DNA from: Paenibacillus endoradicis
GTDB lineage: Bacteria > Bacillota > Bacilli > Paenibacillales > Paenibacillaceae
Direction: 5' to 3'
DNA: 64,000 nt
NCBI RefSeq assembly: GCF_024721975.1
Contig: NZ_JANQBB010000008.1
Span: forward strand, 1-64,000
Made by a program: the position numbers and the translations under genes. Of the stretch, positions 37,223-45,977 are shown one piece after another (within the stretch, counting starts at the first letter, position 1; each line of letters opens with the position of its first letter). The notes beneath the pieces are model-generated. The model did no database searches and was not told the DNA's origin. It worked only from the letters and a program-made list of their open reading frames with translations.

Positions 37223-39157
37223 TTAATTGCTCTCAGCAAGCATAAACACTGCAAGAATAAACATTGCATGTGACCAAGTAAGAGGTACTACCCATGCTGT
37301 TTCACCTGTATTTTTATCAACTTGCTCAGGTAGAAGACCTGTTTCCGTACGGTGATCAAGTGCCCATTGCATAAGCTGACGCGCAGAGGATGCTTCACCG
37401 TTTGCGAAGCGATAGTGGGCTAACCAAAGTGTTGTTAAGATCCATGGGTTTCCACCAATGTAGTTATCATCTTCGTAACGCTTAATACCACCAACACCTT
37501 CAACCGTAAGGCGTTTTTCAATTGCATCAGCTGTTGAGCGCATACGATCAGATTTGGTAGCTACAGCATTGAACGGAACACTAATACCTAGCAAGCTAAT
37601 ATCTACGATTGGATCGTGCTTCAACACATGTTTTTGGTAACCTTTATCAAGGTCTACAATATATCCTTCTGCACCATTAGCTGTATCTGCATTATATTTA
37701 TAATCAGATACTTTCAGATCAACGCCACGGTAGAAGCTTCGTAGTTCATGGTTAAAGCAGTATGTTTCAATTCCTGCTTGAATACCTGCAGCGGTTGTAT
37801 TCCACTGATCTTTTAGTAAAGACTCGCCAGCAAGCTCTGCAAACCCAGCTGCAGCAGTTAAACCACCATATACAGCGGCCGAGGAGTACGTATGAGAAGC
37901 TTCACGTTCTTCCCAAAGATCAATACTTGGTTTTGGAAGACCAGTTGCTGGATCGATAAATGATTCTAAGAATTGCGCGCCTTTGGAAACTGCTGGCCAT
38001 ACACGAGCAGCAAACTCTCGATCTTCATTCACTAAATAATGTTGCCACATTCCCCAAATAATTGATGCACCCTCATCAATTTGTAGACCCCAAGATGGAG
38101 CTAGTTGACCATCGTGATAGTGACGTTGTTGCCAAGAACCATCTGATGATTGAGCAGAAAGTGTCCAATCATAGAAAGCATCAGTCAGATCTTTCAAGCC
38201 GACTTTATCAAGTGCTGTAGTGATGAAAGCTGCATCACGACCCCAACAATAAGAATATCCACCACAACGGCTATATGTTTCATCGAACTCAGGAGCAGCA
38301 ATAATCGTTCCTGTTTTCTCATCGGACATTAGTTTAAACATCAGAATTGAACGCTCATATAGATCCTTAATTTCTTCGTCTTCCACTGGGCAAGGAATAG
38401 CATTATTTACATATTGATTCCAATAGGCATTTGTTTCATCAGCCCATTGTTCACTAGTTTTTTTGCGAGCTTTTTCTAATAGATCGACAACTTCTTCCTC
38501 ATTATTACCAGCGGCTACATAGATTGGAACAATAACCGTCTCACCAGCTGCTACAGTAATTTCATAAGACAATGCACCGTCAGGACGCATATCAATGTTT
38601 CCACCGTTGAATTGCCCGGATTGAGCATCTTCCCATGAAATACCTGCTTGATATTTTGCGCATACGATTGCACTAGAAACTCCGAAGAAATATTCGTGAC
38701 GGAAATGAATTAAAGAATCAGCTAAGTTATTAAACATCGTTGTATTATATAGTCCATTTTCGCAAATTACAAAAGATGAATGAACGACAAAAGAGAACTG
38801 CTTAGATACGCCGCTAGTGTTCACAAATGCATATTCACGAACTAATAGATCTGTACTAGGAACAGCAAAATGACGGCTGTTTACAGTAAGACCTTGTGAT
38901 TCATTAGTGGCATTAATATGCAATACATTACTACGATTAGCATAGTTAATTTCATGGTTCCAACCATTATTTTGTTCATCGAACCAGTCAACATTAGAAC
39001 CTTCCAGTTGGATACCAACACGCATAGCATCTACGTGCTGAGGTGTATCAATATTGGGCCACCATAATCGATACATTTTACCAGTACGTCCAAGTGTAGC
39101 AAGCATACGTGAATTACCAATTACTGCATCAACTAAATACGGTTTTTTATCATTCAT
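37223..39157 (-). CDS. Glycoside hydrolase family 15 (glucoamylase/glucodextranase-like)
   Basis: 644 residues, no signal peptide, so probably cytoplasmic. The N-terminal beta-sandwich (to about 250) is followed by an (alpha/alpha)6 barrel: SRCGGYSYCWGRDAAF, the catalytic acid in LQIDEGASIIWG (about residue 361), and the base in GLLPEQVDKNTGETAW (about residue 611). It releases glucose from the non-reducing ends of malto-oligosaccharides. It sits 5 bp downstream of the LacI-type regulator gene in one operon, divergent from the maltodextrin transporter, so imported maltodextrin is its likely substrate. Confidence 0.88.
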   Translation of the reverse strand: MNDKKPYLVDAVIGNSRMLATLGRTGKMYRLWWPNIDTPQHVDAMRVGIQLEGSNVDWFDEQNNGWNHEINYANRSNVLHINATNESQGLTVNSRHFAVPSTDLLVREYAFVNTSGVSKQFSFVVHSSFVICENGLYNTTMFNNLADSLIHFRHEYFFGVSSAIVCAKYQAGISWEDAQSGQFNGGNIDMRPDGALSYEITVAAGETVIVPIYVAAGNNEEEVVDLLEKARKKTSEQWADETNAYWNQYVNNAIPCPVEDEEIKDLYERSILMFKLMSDEKTGTIIAAPEFDETYSRCGGYSYCWGRDAAFITTALDKVGLKDLTDAFYDWTLSAQSSDGSWQQRHYHDGQLAPSWGLQIDEGASIIWGMWQHYLVNEDREFAARVWPAVSKGAQFLESFIDPATGLPKPSIDLWEEREASHTYSSAAVYGGLTAAAGFAELAGESLLKDQWNTTAAGIQAGIETYCFNHELRSFYRGVDLKVSDYKYNADTANGAEGYIVDLDKGYQKHVLKHDPIVDISLLGISVPFNAVATKSDRMRSTADAIEKRLTVEGVGGIKRYEDDNYIGGNPWILTTLWLAHYRFANGEASSARQLMQWALDHRTETGLLPEQVDKNTGETAWVVPLTWSHAMFILAVFMLAESN

Positions 39158-39162
39158 CTTTA

Positions 39163-40191
39163 TTAACCCCTCTTATGAAAGTCTTTGATTGAAGATTCTC
39201 TTACTACTAAGCGATGTGGAATAATATTGCGCGCTCCAGTATTAAGATTTTCTTGTATACGGCGAACCAGCAAATGTGAAGCAGTATAACCAAGCTGGTA
39301 AGTGCCGATGTCAACAGAGCTAATGGCAGGTGAAGCCAACTCTGAAACTGCTATATTATTAAAACTTACAAGGCTAATTTCATTGGGAACGTTGTAGCCT
39401 AATTCATTAAGACCCCGCAAGATACCTAGTGTAGTTACATCATCAATAACGACTAGCGCAGTGGGGCGATCAGGAATATCCATAACGAATGACATAGCAC
39501 GGAATCCACTTTGTTGTAGAAACTCTGCATCAACAATCCATTCAGGATTTACAGATAAACCGGCTTCTTCCATTGCCTTATGATAGCCGGCAAGTCGATC
39601 TACTGAAACGGTAAGGTTAGGTAAACCAAGGATAAATCCAATTTTAGTGTGACCTTGATTAATTAGATGAGTTGTTGCATCAAATGAAGCTAATACATTG
39701 TCAGTATCAACTGTAATAATATTATCATGCCCTTCAGTCCGACCAATTAATACAGTAGGAAAGTCATGCTTAGATAATATAGAAACGAGTGGGTCATTTT
39801 GTCTAGATGATAGCAAAACAACACCATCTACACGCCTCCCTAGTACCAATCTTGCAATCGTATCGTTCTCATCAGCAGGTGAAGTAGCAGCTGCAAGTAA
39901 CATATCATAACCAGCTCTAGTAGAATGTGCTAATATTCCTCTTAATAATTCGCCAAAGAAGAAGTCTTGGAATAATTCTTCCGCAGGTCGAGGTAATACA
40001 ATGGCTAATGTTCGAGTTGTTTTTGAAACTAGGCTTTTGGCCATAACATTAGGGTGATAACCCATCTCTTCCATTATTCTTTTTACTTTAGCTGTTGTTG
40101 CTTTACTAATTCTAGAATGATTGGAAATGACGCGTGAAACAGTAGAAGGTGAAACTCCTGCTTCTTTTGCTATATCTTTTATTGTGACCAT
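39163..40191 (-). CDS. LacI-family maltodextrin regulator (MalR-like)
   Basis: 342 residues. The N-terminal HTH is VTIKDIAKEAGVSPSTVSRVISN and the hinge helix includes NVMAKSLVSKTT, followed by the periplasmic-binding-like effector domain (RRVDGVVLLSS, GHDNIITVDTDN, GHTKIGFILGLP, PTALVVIDDVTTLGILRGL). It is encoded between the GH15 gene (same operon) and the divergent malEFG promoter region, where LacI-type operators lie. By context it represses the locus until maltodextrin is present. ATG 40191 follows AGGAAGG by 9 bp. Confidence 0.87.
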   Translation of the reverse strand: MVTIKDIAKEAGVSPSTVSRVISNHSRISKATTAKVKRIMEEMGYHPNVMAKSLVSKTTRTLAIVLPRPAEELFQDFFFGELLRGILAHSTRAGYDMLLAAATSPADENDTIARLVLGRRVDGVVLLSSRQNDPLVSILSKHDFPTVLIGRTEGHDNIITVDTDNVLASFDATTHLINQGHTKIGFILGLPNLTVSVDRLAGYHKAMEEAGLSVNPEWIVDAEFLQQSGFRAMSFVMDIPDRPTALVVIDDVTTLGILRGLNELGYNVPNEISLVSFNNIAVSELASPAISSVDIGTYQLGYTASHLLVRRIQENLNTGARNIIPHRLVVRESSIKDFHKRG

Positions 40192-40383
40192 GCTCCAGAT
40201 CCTTCCTAAATAAACCATCATTTGAATTAACTATAGCTGTAAGCGCAAACTTATGCAATCATTAGATGGTTTTTATTCACTGTACATTTTTTACAATATT
40301 TACACAACTAATGAAATAGTAAGAAAATGAGAGCATATGAAAGAAATTACGAGGTAATAAGGAAAAAACAGGTAAAAATAATC

Positions 40384-40401
40384 TGTGCAATCGTTTTAAC
40401 A
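40384..40401. promoter_or_regulatory. LacI-type operator, site 1 (weaker)
   Basis: TGTGCAATCGTTTTAACA is an imperfect palindrome about a central CG, with the GCAA-NCG-TTT core shared with site 2 and with MalR-type sites in other Firmicutes. It lies between the divergent mal promoters. Confidence 0.5.
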
Positions 40402-40434
40402 ATTTTGGGTTGTATAGTATATTGAATTTACATT

Positions 40435-40449
40435 ATAAAACGCTTACAT
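40435..40449. promoter_or_regulatory. Candidate CcpA cre site in the mal region
   Basis: Reverse complement ATGTAAGCGTTTTAT agrees with the cre core TGWAANCGNTNWCA apart from its last two positions. Catabolite repression of a maltodextrin operon would be expected. Confidence 0.4.
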
Positions 40450-40487
40450 CAAGACTGAATGAGCGTACAATCGATATTTGTGGGAAT

Positions 40488-40539
40488 TTGTTAAGTTTTC
40501 CCGCAATTTTTAATAAAGATTGTACAATCGTTTGCACAA
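40488..40539 (+). promoter_or_regulatory. malE promoter and main LacI-type operator
   Basis: TTGTTA (40488-40493), a 17-bp spacer and TAATAA (40511-40516) form the promoter. Immediately downstream, TTGTACAATCGTTTGCACAA (40520-40539) is a nearly perfect palindrome centred on CG, covering the expected transcription start. The LacI-type protein encoded at 39163-40191 is the obvious candidate to bind it. Confidence 0.65.
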
Positions 40540-40663
40540 ATTAAGTTTTATAAAAGTTAATGAGAAATTTAATAACTTTTATAGCTTAATCTTAAAGTGC
40601 AGTGTCTGGGGGTAGGCGTTTTGTTTGTCATTATGCTCAAAAAATGGAAGGGGATCTAGAAAA

Positions 40664-41983
40664 ATGAAAAAAACGCTTGCACTTTGTTTACTTAGCTTAA
40701 TGTTACTGCTTACTGCTTGTGGAAGTAACAACGGAGGTAACACTCCAAAAAATGCACCAACAAACACTCCGGCTACAACTAACAATGCACCAGCTGAGGA
40801 ACCTGTTAATAATGCTGGTGAGGAAGCTCCAACATTGACTCCTGAAGAAGGCGCTGAACTAGTAGTTTGGGATTCCAAAAATCAAAGAGCTGTACTAGAA
40901 GAGTTAGTAGCTGAATTTACTGCTCAATACAATGTTCCTGTAAAAATTGAAGAAGTTGAATCCCCAGACCAAGTTGGTAAACTTACTATTGATGGACCAT
41001 CTAAAAATGGTGCTGACGTAGTAACTTTCCCACATGATAGTCTTGGTGCTGCTGTTTCTGCCGGTCTAATTTTACCAAATGATGTATTTGAAGAGGAAAC
41101 GAGAAAGAATAACGCTGAATCTGCAGTTAATGCAGTAACATATGCTGGTGAACTATATGGTTACCCACGCTCTGTTGAAACATATGGCTTGTTTTACAAC
41201 AAAGATCTTGTAACTGATGTTCCAAAAACTTTTGATGAAGTCGTTAAATTCGCTGAAGGATTCAATGACACTGCTGCTGGAAAATATGGTTTGATGTGGG
41301 AAGTGCAAGATTTCTACTTCAATTACCCGTTCATAGCTACAAACGGTGGTTATATTTTCGGTAGTAATGGAGAAGATCCATCTGATATCGGTATGAACAA
41401 CGAAGGCGCTGTGAAAGGTCTTGAAATTTTCAAATCTTTGAAAGCTATTCTTCCAATTGCTTCTGGTGATATTACAAAAGACATCATTGAAAGCAAATTT
41501 GCTTCTGGTGATATTGCAATGACAATTACTGGTCCTTGGAAAGTTGGAGATTTCCGTAAGCTTGGTATTAACTTTGGTGTAGTTCCAATTCCAACTTTAG
41601 ATGGTTCTCCTGCAATTTCATTCTCAGGTACTAAAGCTTGGTATGTTAACTCGTACTCAGATTATCCAGTAGCTGCTCGTCTACTTGCTAACTTCTTAGG
41701 TTCTAAAGAAAGCCAATTGAAAGACTTCGCTGCTACTGGTGCAATTCCTGCCAATACAGAAGCTATGAAAGATCCTGCATTCATTGCTGATGAAATCGCT
41801 GCTGGCATCGCAGCTCAATTCGTAAACTCTAATGCAATGCCATCTATCCCAGAAATGGGCAAAGTATGGGATCCAGGTGCAGCTGCTCTAGCTGATATTT
41901 GGAACACAGATATTACTCCAAAAGATGCGATTGACAATGCTGTTCAACAAATTTCTGATGCTATTAATGGAGCAACAAACTAG
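40664..41983 (+). CDS. malE: Maltodextrin ABC transporter, substrate-binding lipoprotein
   Basis: 440 residues. Lipoprotein signal ALCLLSLMLLLTAC with lipid attachment at the Cys, then an Asn/Thr/Pro-rich linker (about residues 23-55). The family 1 binding-protein fold follows: ELVVWDSKNQRAVLEELVAEFTAQY, GPSKNGADVVTFPHDSLG, YGYPRSVETYGLFYNKDL, AMTITGPWKVGDFRK and AISFSGTKAWYVNSYS. It delivers malto-oligosaccharides to the two permeases encoded next. ATG 40664 is chosen since it starts the signal peptide; GGGGATC lies upstream. It resembles MdxE of B. subtilis. Confidence 0.9.
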   Translation: MKKTLALCLLSLMLLLTACGSNNGGNTPKNAPTNTPATTNNAPAEEPVNNAGEEAPTLTPEEGAELVVWDSKNQRAVLEELVAEFTAQYNVPVKIEEVESPDQVGKLTIDGPSKNGADVVTFPHDSLGAAVSAGLILPNDVFEEETRKNNAESAVNAVTYAGELYGYPRSVETYGLFYNKDLVTDVPKTFDEVVKFAEGFNDTAAGKYGLMWEVQDFYFNYPFIATNGGYIFGSNGEDPSDIGMNNEGAVKGLEIFKSLKAILPIASGDITKDIIESKFASGDIAMTITGPWKVGDFRKLGINFGVVPIPTLDGSPAISFSGTKAWYVNSYSDYPVAARLLANFLGSKESQLKDFAATGAIPANTEAMKDPAFIADEIAAGIAAQFVNSNAMPSIPEMGKVWDPGAAALADIWNTDITPKDAIDNAVQQISDAINGATN

Positions 41984-41998
41984 ATAAATAGAACGATG

Positions 41999-42027
41999 TT
42001 GCCTGCCTTTCTTCTAGGGGCGGGCAA
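41999..42027 (+). other. malE-malF intergenic hairpin
   Basis: TTGCCTGCC pairs with GGCGGGCAA (one G-U) around an 11-base loop, 16 bp past the malE stop and with no T run. Such a hairpin may protect the malE message from 3' decay and raise binding protein over permease, as known for other mal operons. Confidence 0.55.
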
Positions 42028-42052
42028 CAATAATAGAAGGGAGCCATGTGGT

Positions 42053-43366
42053 ATGAAAGGTCAAAAAGTGACCGCAACCATTTTATCTGTTCTTTTCATG
42101 GGGCTTGGACAGTTATTCAATAAGCAGTTTATGAAGGGAATTATTTTGCTCGTTATAGAAGCGGCCTCGCTTATGTACTTCATACCGAATTTAGTGAAGG
42201 ATTTATCGGGAATAATTACTTTGGGTGAACAAGGGACACACTTTGAGAAAGTTAATGGGATGACTGTTACAGTAGCAGGAGATCACTCGATTTATCTTAT
42301 GATAGACGGATTAATCACTCTATTTTTACTTCTTATTGTAATAGTCATTTATGCAATAAATATTCGTGATGCTTATCGTACGGCAGCAATAATTGAATCA
42401 GGGCAACAGATCATCAGCTTCAAACAAACGATTAAAAATATGAATGGGAAAAGTTTCCCTTATATATTACTTTCCGTCCCGATGCTTGGGGTTTTATTCT
42501 TAACAATTCTTCCAATTATTTTTATGGTTATGATCGCATTTACAAACTACTCAATGCCTAATCATATTCCACCTAAAAGTTTAGTAGATTGGGTCGGTTT
42601 CCAAACTTTCTTAGACTTATTATCATTATCTAGCTGGTCAAAAACATTTTTTGGTGTATTAACTTGGACAGTAATTTGGGCTGTTCTTGCTACAGTTACT
42701 TGTTACTTTGGTGGTTTATTAGTTGCATTGCTAATTGAACAAAAAGGTATTCGATTCAAAAAACTATGGAGAACGATTTTCATTCTGCCATATGCAATTC
42801 CACAATTGATTTCATTGCTAATTATGCGAAATTTATTCAATGGTCAATTTGGTCCTCTTAATGAATATCTAGCAATGTTTGGACTTGGAAAATTACCATG
42901 GTTAACGGATCCAACACTTGCAAAAGCAACAGCTATTTTTGTGAATATGTGGATAGGTATTCCCGTTTCAATGGTTCTCATATTAGGTGTACTTACTGCG
43001 ATACCGAGAGATATGTATGAGGCTGCTGAAGTAGATGGTGCTAACGCTTATCAAAAATTCAAAATTGTAACGTTGCCATTCGTTCTATTTGCTACAGCGC
43101 CAATTCTTATTACACAATTCGCAGGAAACATTAACAATTTTAACTTGATATTCTTACTAACAGGTGGCGATCCAAAAAACGGTAGCTACCAATTTGCAGG
43201 AAGTACCGATTTACTCGTAACATGGCTGTACAAATTAACCTTAAATCAAAGCCAATACAATATGGCGTCAGCAATTGGTATTATCATTTTCATCATTATC
43301 GCCACATTATCTATTGTGAACTACAGACGTACAAAATCGTTTAAAGAGGAGGATATGATTCAATAA
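42053..43366 (+). CDS. malF: Maltodextrin ABC transporter permease MalF
   Basis: 437 residues. An extended N-terminal region with extra helices (LSVLFMGLGQLFNKQFMKG, a short soluble segment, then another helix) precedes the six-helix permease core. The cytoplasmic EAA loop is YEAAEVDGANAYQKFKIVTLP. This long form matches MdxF. ATG 42053 follows AAGGGAG at 9 bp; an upstream in-frame ATG at 41996 lies in the intergenic hairpin. It overlaps malG at 43366. No MalK-type ATPase follows, so a shared MsmX-like ATPase elsewhere is probably used. Confidence 0.9.
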   Translation: MKGQKVTATILSVLFMGLGQLFNKQFMKGIILLVIEAASLMYFIPNLVKDLSGIITLGEQGTHFEKVNGMTVTVAGDHSIYLMIDGLITLFLLLIVIVIYAINIRDAYRTAAIIESGQQIISFKQTIKNMNGKSFPYILLSVPMLGVLFLTILPIIFMVMIAFTNYSMPNHIPPKSLVDWVGFQTFLDLLSLSSWSKTFFGVLTWTVIWAVLATVTCYFGGLLVALLIEQKGIRFKKLWRTIFILPYAIPQLISLLIMRNLFNGQFGPLNEYLAMFGLGKLPWLTDPTLAKATAIFVNMWIGIPVSMVLILGVLTAIPRDMYEAAEVDGANAYQKFKIVTLPFVLFATAPILITQFAGNINNFNLIFLLTGGDPKNGSYQFAGSTDLLVTWLYKLTLNQSQYNMASAIGIIIFIIIATLSIVNYRRTKSFKEEDMIQ

Positions 43367-44208
43367 TGGGACAAAAACAAAAAAACTTTATAAGACTGTT
43401 TTTTAGCTATCTTATCCTCGTTATTATTGCAATCTGTTGTATCTATCCAGCACTTTGGGTAGTCATTTCCTCGTTCAGACCGGGTAGTTCATTGTTCAGC
43501 GAAGATTTTATTCCTAAGATATGGACAATGGATCACTATCGAGAATTATTTAATAACTCAACGTTTACGTATGCGGTTTGGTATTGGAATACGCTGAAAA
43601 TTGCTACAATTACAATGATCCTCTCTACATTACTTTCAACGATCAGTATGTATGCATTGTCTAGATTCCGTTTCAAAGGTCGAAAAAATCTATTATCAAT
43701 GATTCTTGTGTTAGGTATGTTCCCTGGATTCATGAGCTTAATTCCGTTATATATCCTTCTGATGCAATTTGAACTATTGAATACGCATTTAGCATTGATT
43801 ATTGTGTACTCATTTGGTTCAGTCCTTATGAATGGATTTGTAATAAAAGGATTCTTCGATACCATTCCAAGAAGTCTCGATGAATCAGCTCGTATTGATG
43901 GAGCAACACATTTACAAGTATTTACGAACATTATGCTTCCTCTAGGTAAACCGATCCTAATTTATGTAGCATTAACGACATTTACAGGGGCATGGGTTGA
44001 CTTTATATTTGCTCGATTAGTATTAACATCACGTGATAGATGGACACTAGCAGTAGGTATGTATGACTTAGTAAATTCATATCAAAATTCAAATTTCACG
44101 TTGTTTGCTGCAGGGGCTGTATTAATTGCCGTACCAATAACATTACTTTTCGTATTCCTACAAAAGTTCTTGGTTCAAGGCTTAACTGCTGGCGCATCAA
44201 AAGGATAG
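43366..44208 (+). CDS. malG: Maltodextrin ABC transporter permease MalG
   Basis: 280 residues, six membrane helices. The N-terminus has a long first helix; LGMFPGFMSLIPLYILLMQFELLNTHLALII is the typical second helix pair, and the EAA loop is LDESARIDGATHLQVFTNIMLP. It is translationally joined to malF by the overlapping stop and start, and followed 7 bp later by the lipoprotein amylase gene. Confidence 0.9.
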   Translation: MGQKQKNFIRLFFSYLILVIIAICCIYPALWVVISSFRPGSSLFSEDFIPKIWTMDHYRELFNNSTFTYAVWYWNTLKIATITMILSTLLSTISMYALSRFRFKGRKNLLSMILVLGMFPGFMSLIPLYILLMQFELLNTHLALIIVYSFGSVLMNGFVIKGFFDTIPRSLDESARIDGATHLQVFTNIMLPLGKPILIYVALTTFTGAWVDFIFARLVLTSRDRWTLAVGMYDLVNSYQNSNFTLFAAGAVLIAVPITLLFVFLQKFLVQGLTAGASKG

Positions 44209-44215
44209 TGGTGTA

Positions 44216-45913
44216 ATGAATATCAAATATCTATTACAAGGGCAGAGAGCAATCGCTGTCCTTCTCTTTTTAGTTGTTGCAGTGATATTTTCTGGTTGTG
44301 TTAACAAAGAAGGTAATTCTACGATTAATGTAGAGCAAGTGAGTCCAACAGTAGAGGTTGATCAACCGAAGGATACCAATGAGGGTAATGAAGTTAGTAC
44401 TACAGTTACCTCATATGAAGTAGATGAGCAAGATGGGACTATATTTTACGAGATTTTTGTAAGAGCATTTTATGATAGTGATGGTGATGGCATCGGGGAT
44501 TTGAACGGTGTAACAGCTAAGCTAGATTATTTACAAGAACTTGGAGTCGGTGGTATTTGGCTTATGCCGATATTACAAAACAATTCGTATCATGGTTATG
44601 ATACAACAGATTACTACCACATATTACCTCAATATGGTACTGAAGAGGATTTGAAAAATCTAATTAAGGAAGCTCATGCTCGTAATATTAAAGTAGTAAT
44701 GGATCTTGTAGTCAATCATTCTAGTTCTAATCATCCATGGTTCCAAGAAGCACTTCATTATAAGGATAGTAAGTATCGAAATTGGTATCAATTTGCTAAT
44801 GTGGATGAGAAAGTTCGTTCAGATAGCGCCGCTGGTTCTATAGCATGGCACACGACGGCAGACGGCACAGAAAAGTATTTGGGTATTTTCGTAGATAATA
44901 TGCCTGATTTTAATTTCGATGAGCCAGAAGTTCGCGTGGAATTCATTAAGATAGGTCAGTATTGGCTTGGAATTGGTCTTGATGGTTATCGTCTAGATGC
45001 TGCTAAGCACATTTTTGGAGATTACAAATCTACATTATACGAGCAAGAAACAATCGATAAAAACGTCAAATGGTGGCAGGAGTTCCGCGCAGGTATGGTA
45101 GAGGTTAACCCCGATGTATATCTAATAGGAGAGGTGTGGGATTCTTCAACATTAGTAGCTCCATTTTTCAATAATGCACTTGATTCTGCATTTAACTTTG
45201 ATATTGCAGATCGTATTGTTGGAGCAGCAAAGGATGAGCGAGACAGTGATCTTGCATATTCGCTCGTTAAAGCATATAAAATGTTCAACAAAACATCGAA
45301 TGGGCAATTTTTAGATGCACCATTCTTAACGAATCATGACCAGACTCGCGTAATGTCAGCAGTTCACGGTAAAGTTGAGCGTGCTAAAGTTGCAGCAAGC
45401 ATATTACTTACATTACCCGGTACACCATATTTGTATTATGGTGAGGAGATTGGTATGCAAGGCATGAAGCCCGATGAAGATATTCGCGAACCAATGATTT
45501 GGTATGAGGACGATGCTGGGGGAGTTGGACAATCAACTTGGAAAGCTGCTAAATATAATATAGGTGATGAACATGTATCGGTAGAAGAACAACTTGTTGA
45601 CAACTCTTCCATTCTGAATCACTATAAGCAACTCATAAGCTGGCGTAAGGAAGTATCTGCCCTACAAACGGGTGACATATTCGAATTTACGTTAACTACG
45701 CGTAATTTTAGTTTAACGCAATATGTACGTGCTACTGCAGGTGAAAGAGTGCTAATTATTCATAACTTGAGTGATGCTATGCAGTTAGCAGAATTGGATC
45801 AATCGACTCAGTTTGGTAACTTCACAGAAATTGTTAAAACGACAAATAATGATGCACTTTTGCAAGATGCAACATTGACTATACCGGCATATAGCACAGT
45901 CATTATGAAGTGA
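44216..45913 (+). CDS. Cell-surface lipoprotein alpha-amylase (GH13)
   Basis: 565 residues with a lipoprotein signal (LLFLVVAVIFSGC) and a linker, then the GH13 barrel from about residue 75: IFYEIFVRAFYDSDGDGIGDLNGV, VVMDLVVNHSS (region I), GIGLDGYRLDAAKHIF with the Asp nucleophile (region II, about 260), VYLIGEVWDSS with the Glu acid (region III), and FLTNHDQTRVMS (region IV). A C-terminal beta domain ends the protein. Anchored outside the membrane, it would cut starch or long maltodextrins into pieces for MalEFG. It is the last gene of the operon. Confidence 0.9.
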   Translation: MNIKYLLQGQRAIAVLLFLVVAVIFSGCVNKEGNSTINVEQVSPTVEVDQPKDTNEGNEVSTTVTSYEVDEQDGTIFYEIFVRAFYDSDGDGIGDLNGVTAKLDYLQELGVGGIWLMPILQNNSYHGYDTTDYYHILPQYGTEEDLKNLIKEAHARNIKVVMDLVVNHSSSNHPWFQEALHYKDSKYRNWYQFANVDEKVRSDSAAGSIAWHTTADGTEKYLGIFVDNMPDFNFDEPEVRVEFIKIGQYWLGIGLDGYRLDAAKHIFGDYKSTLYEQETIDKNVKWWQEFRAGMVEVNPDVYLIGEVWDSSTLVAPFFNNALDSAFNFDIADRIVGAAKDERDSDLAYSLVKAYKMFNKTSNGQFLDAPFLTNHDQTRVMSAVHGKVERAKVAASILLTLPGTPYLYYGEEIGMQGMKPDEDIREPMIWYEDDAGGVGQSTWKAAKYNIGDEHVSVEEQLVDNSSILNHYKQLISWRKEVSALQTGDIFEFTLTTRNFSLTQYVRATAGERVLIIHNLSDAMQLAELDQSTQFGNFTEIVKTTNNDALLQDATLTIPAYSTVIMK

Positions 45914-45926
45914 TATTTTTCCGATT

Positions 45927-45972
45927 AAACAATGTAGTCCGCTTAATCATTAAACGGACTACATTGTTTTTT
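45927..45972. terminator. Bidirectional terminator
   Basis: AAACAATGTAGTCCG pairs with CGGACTACATTGTTTT, followed by TTTG on the forward strand, between the amylase gene and the convergent neopullulanase gene. Confidence 0.82.
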
Positions 45973-45977
45973 GTTAA

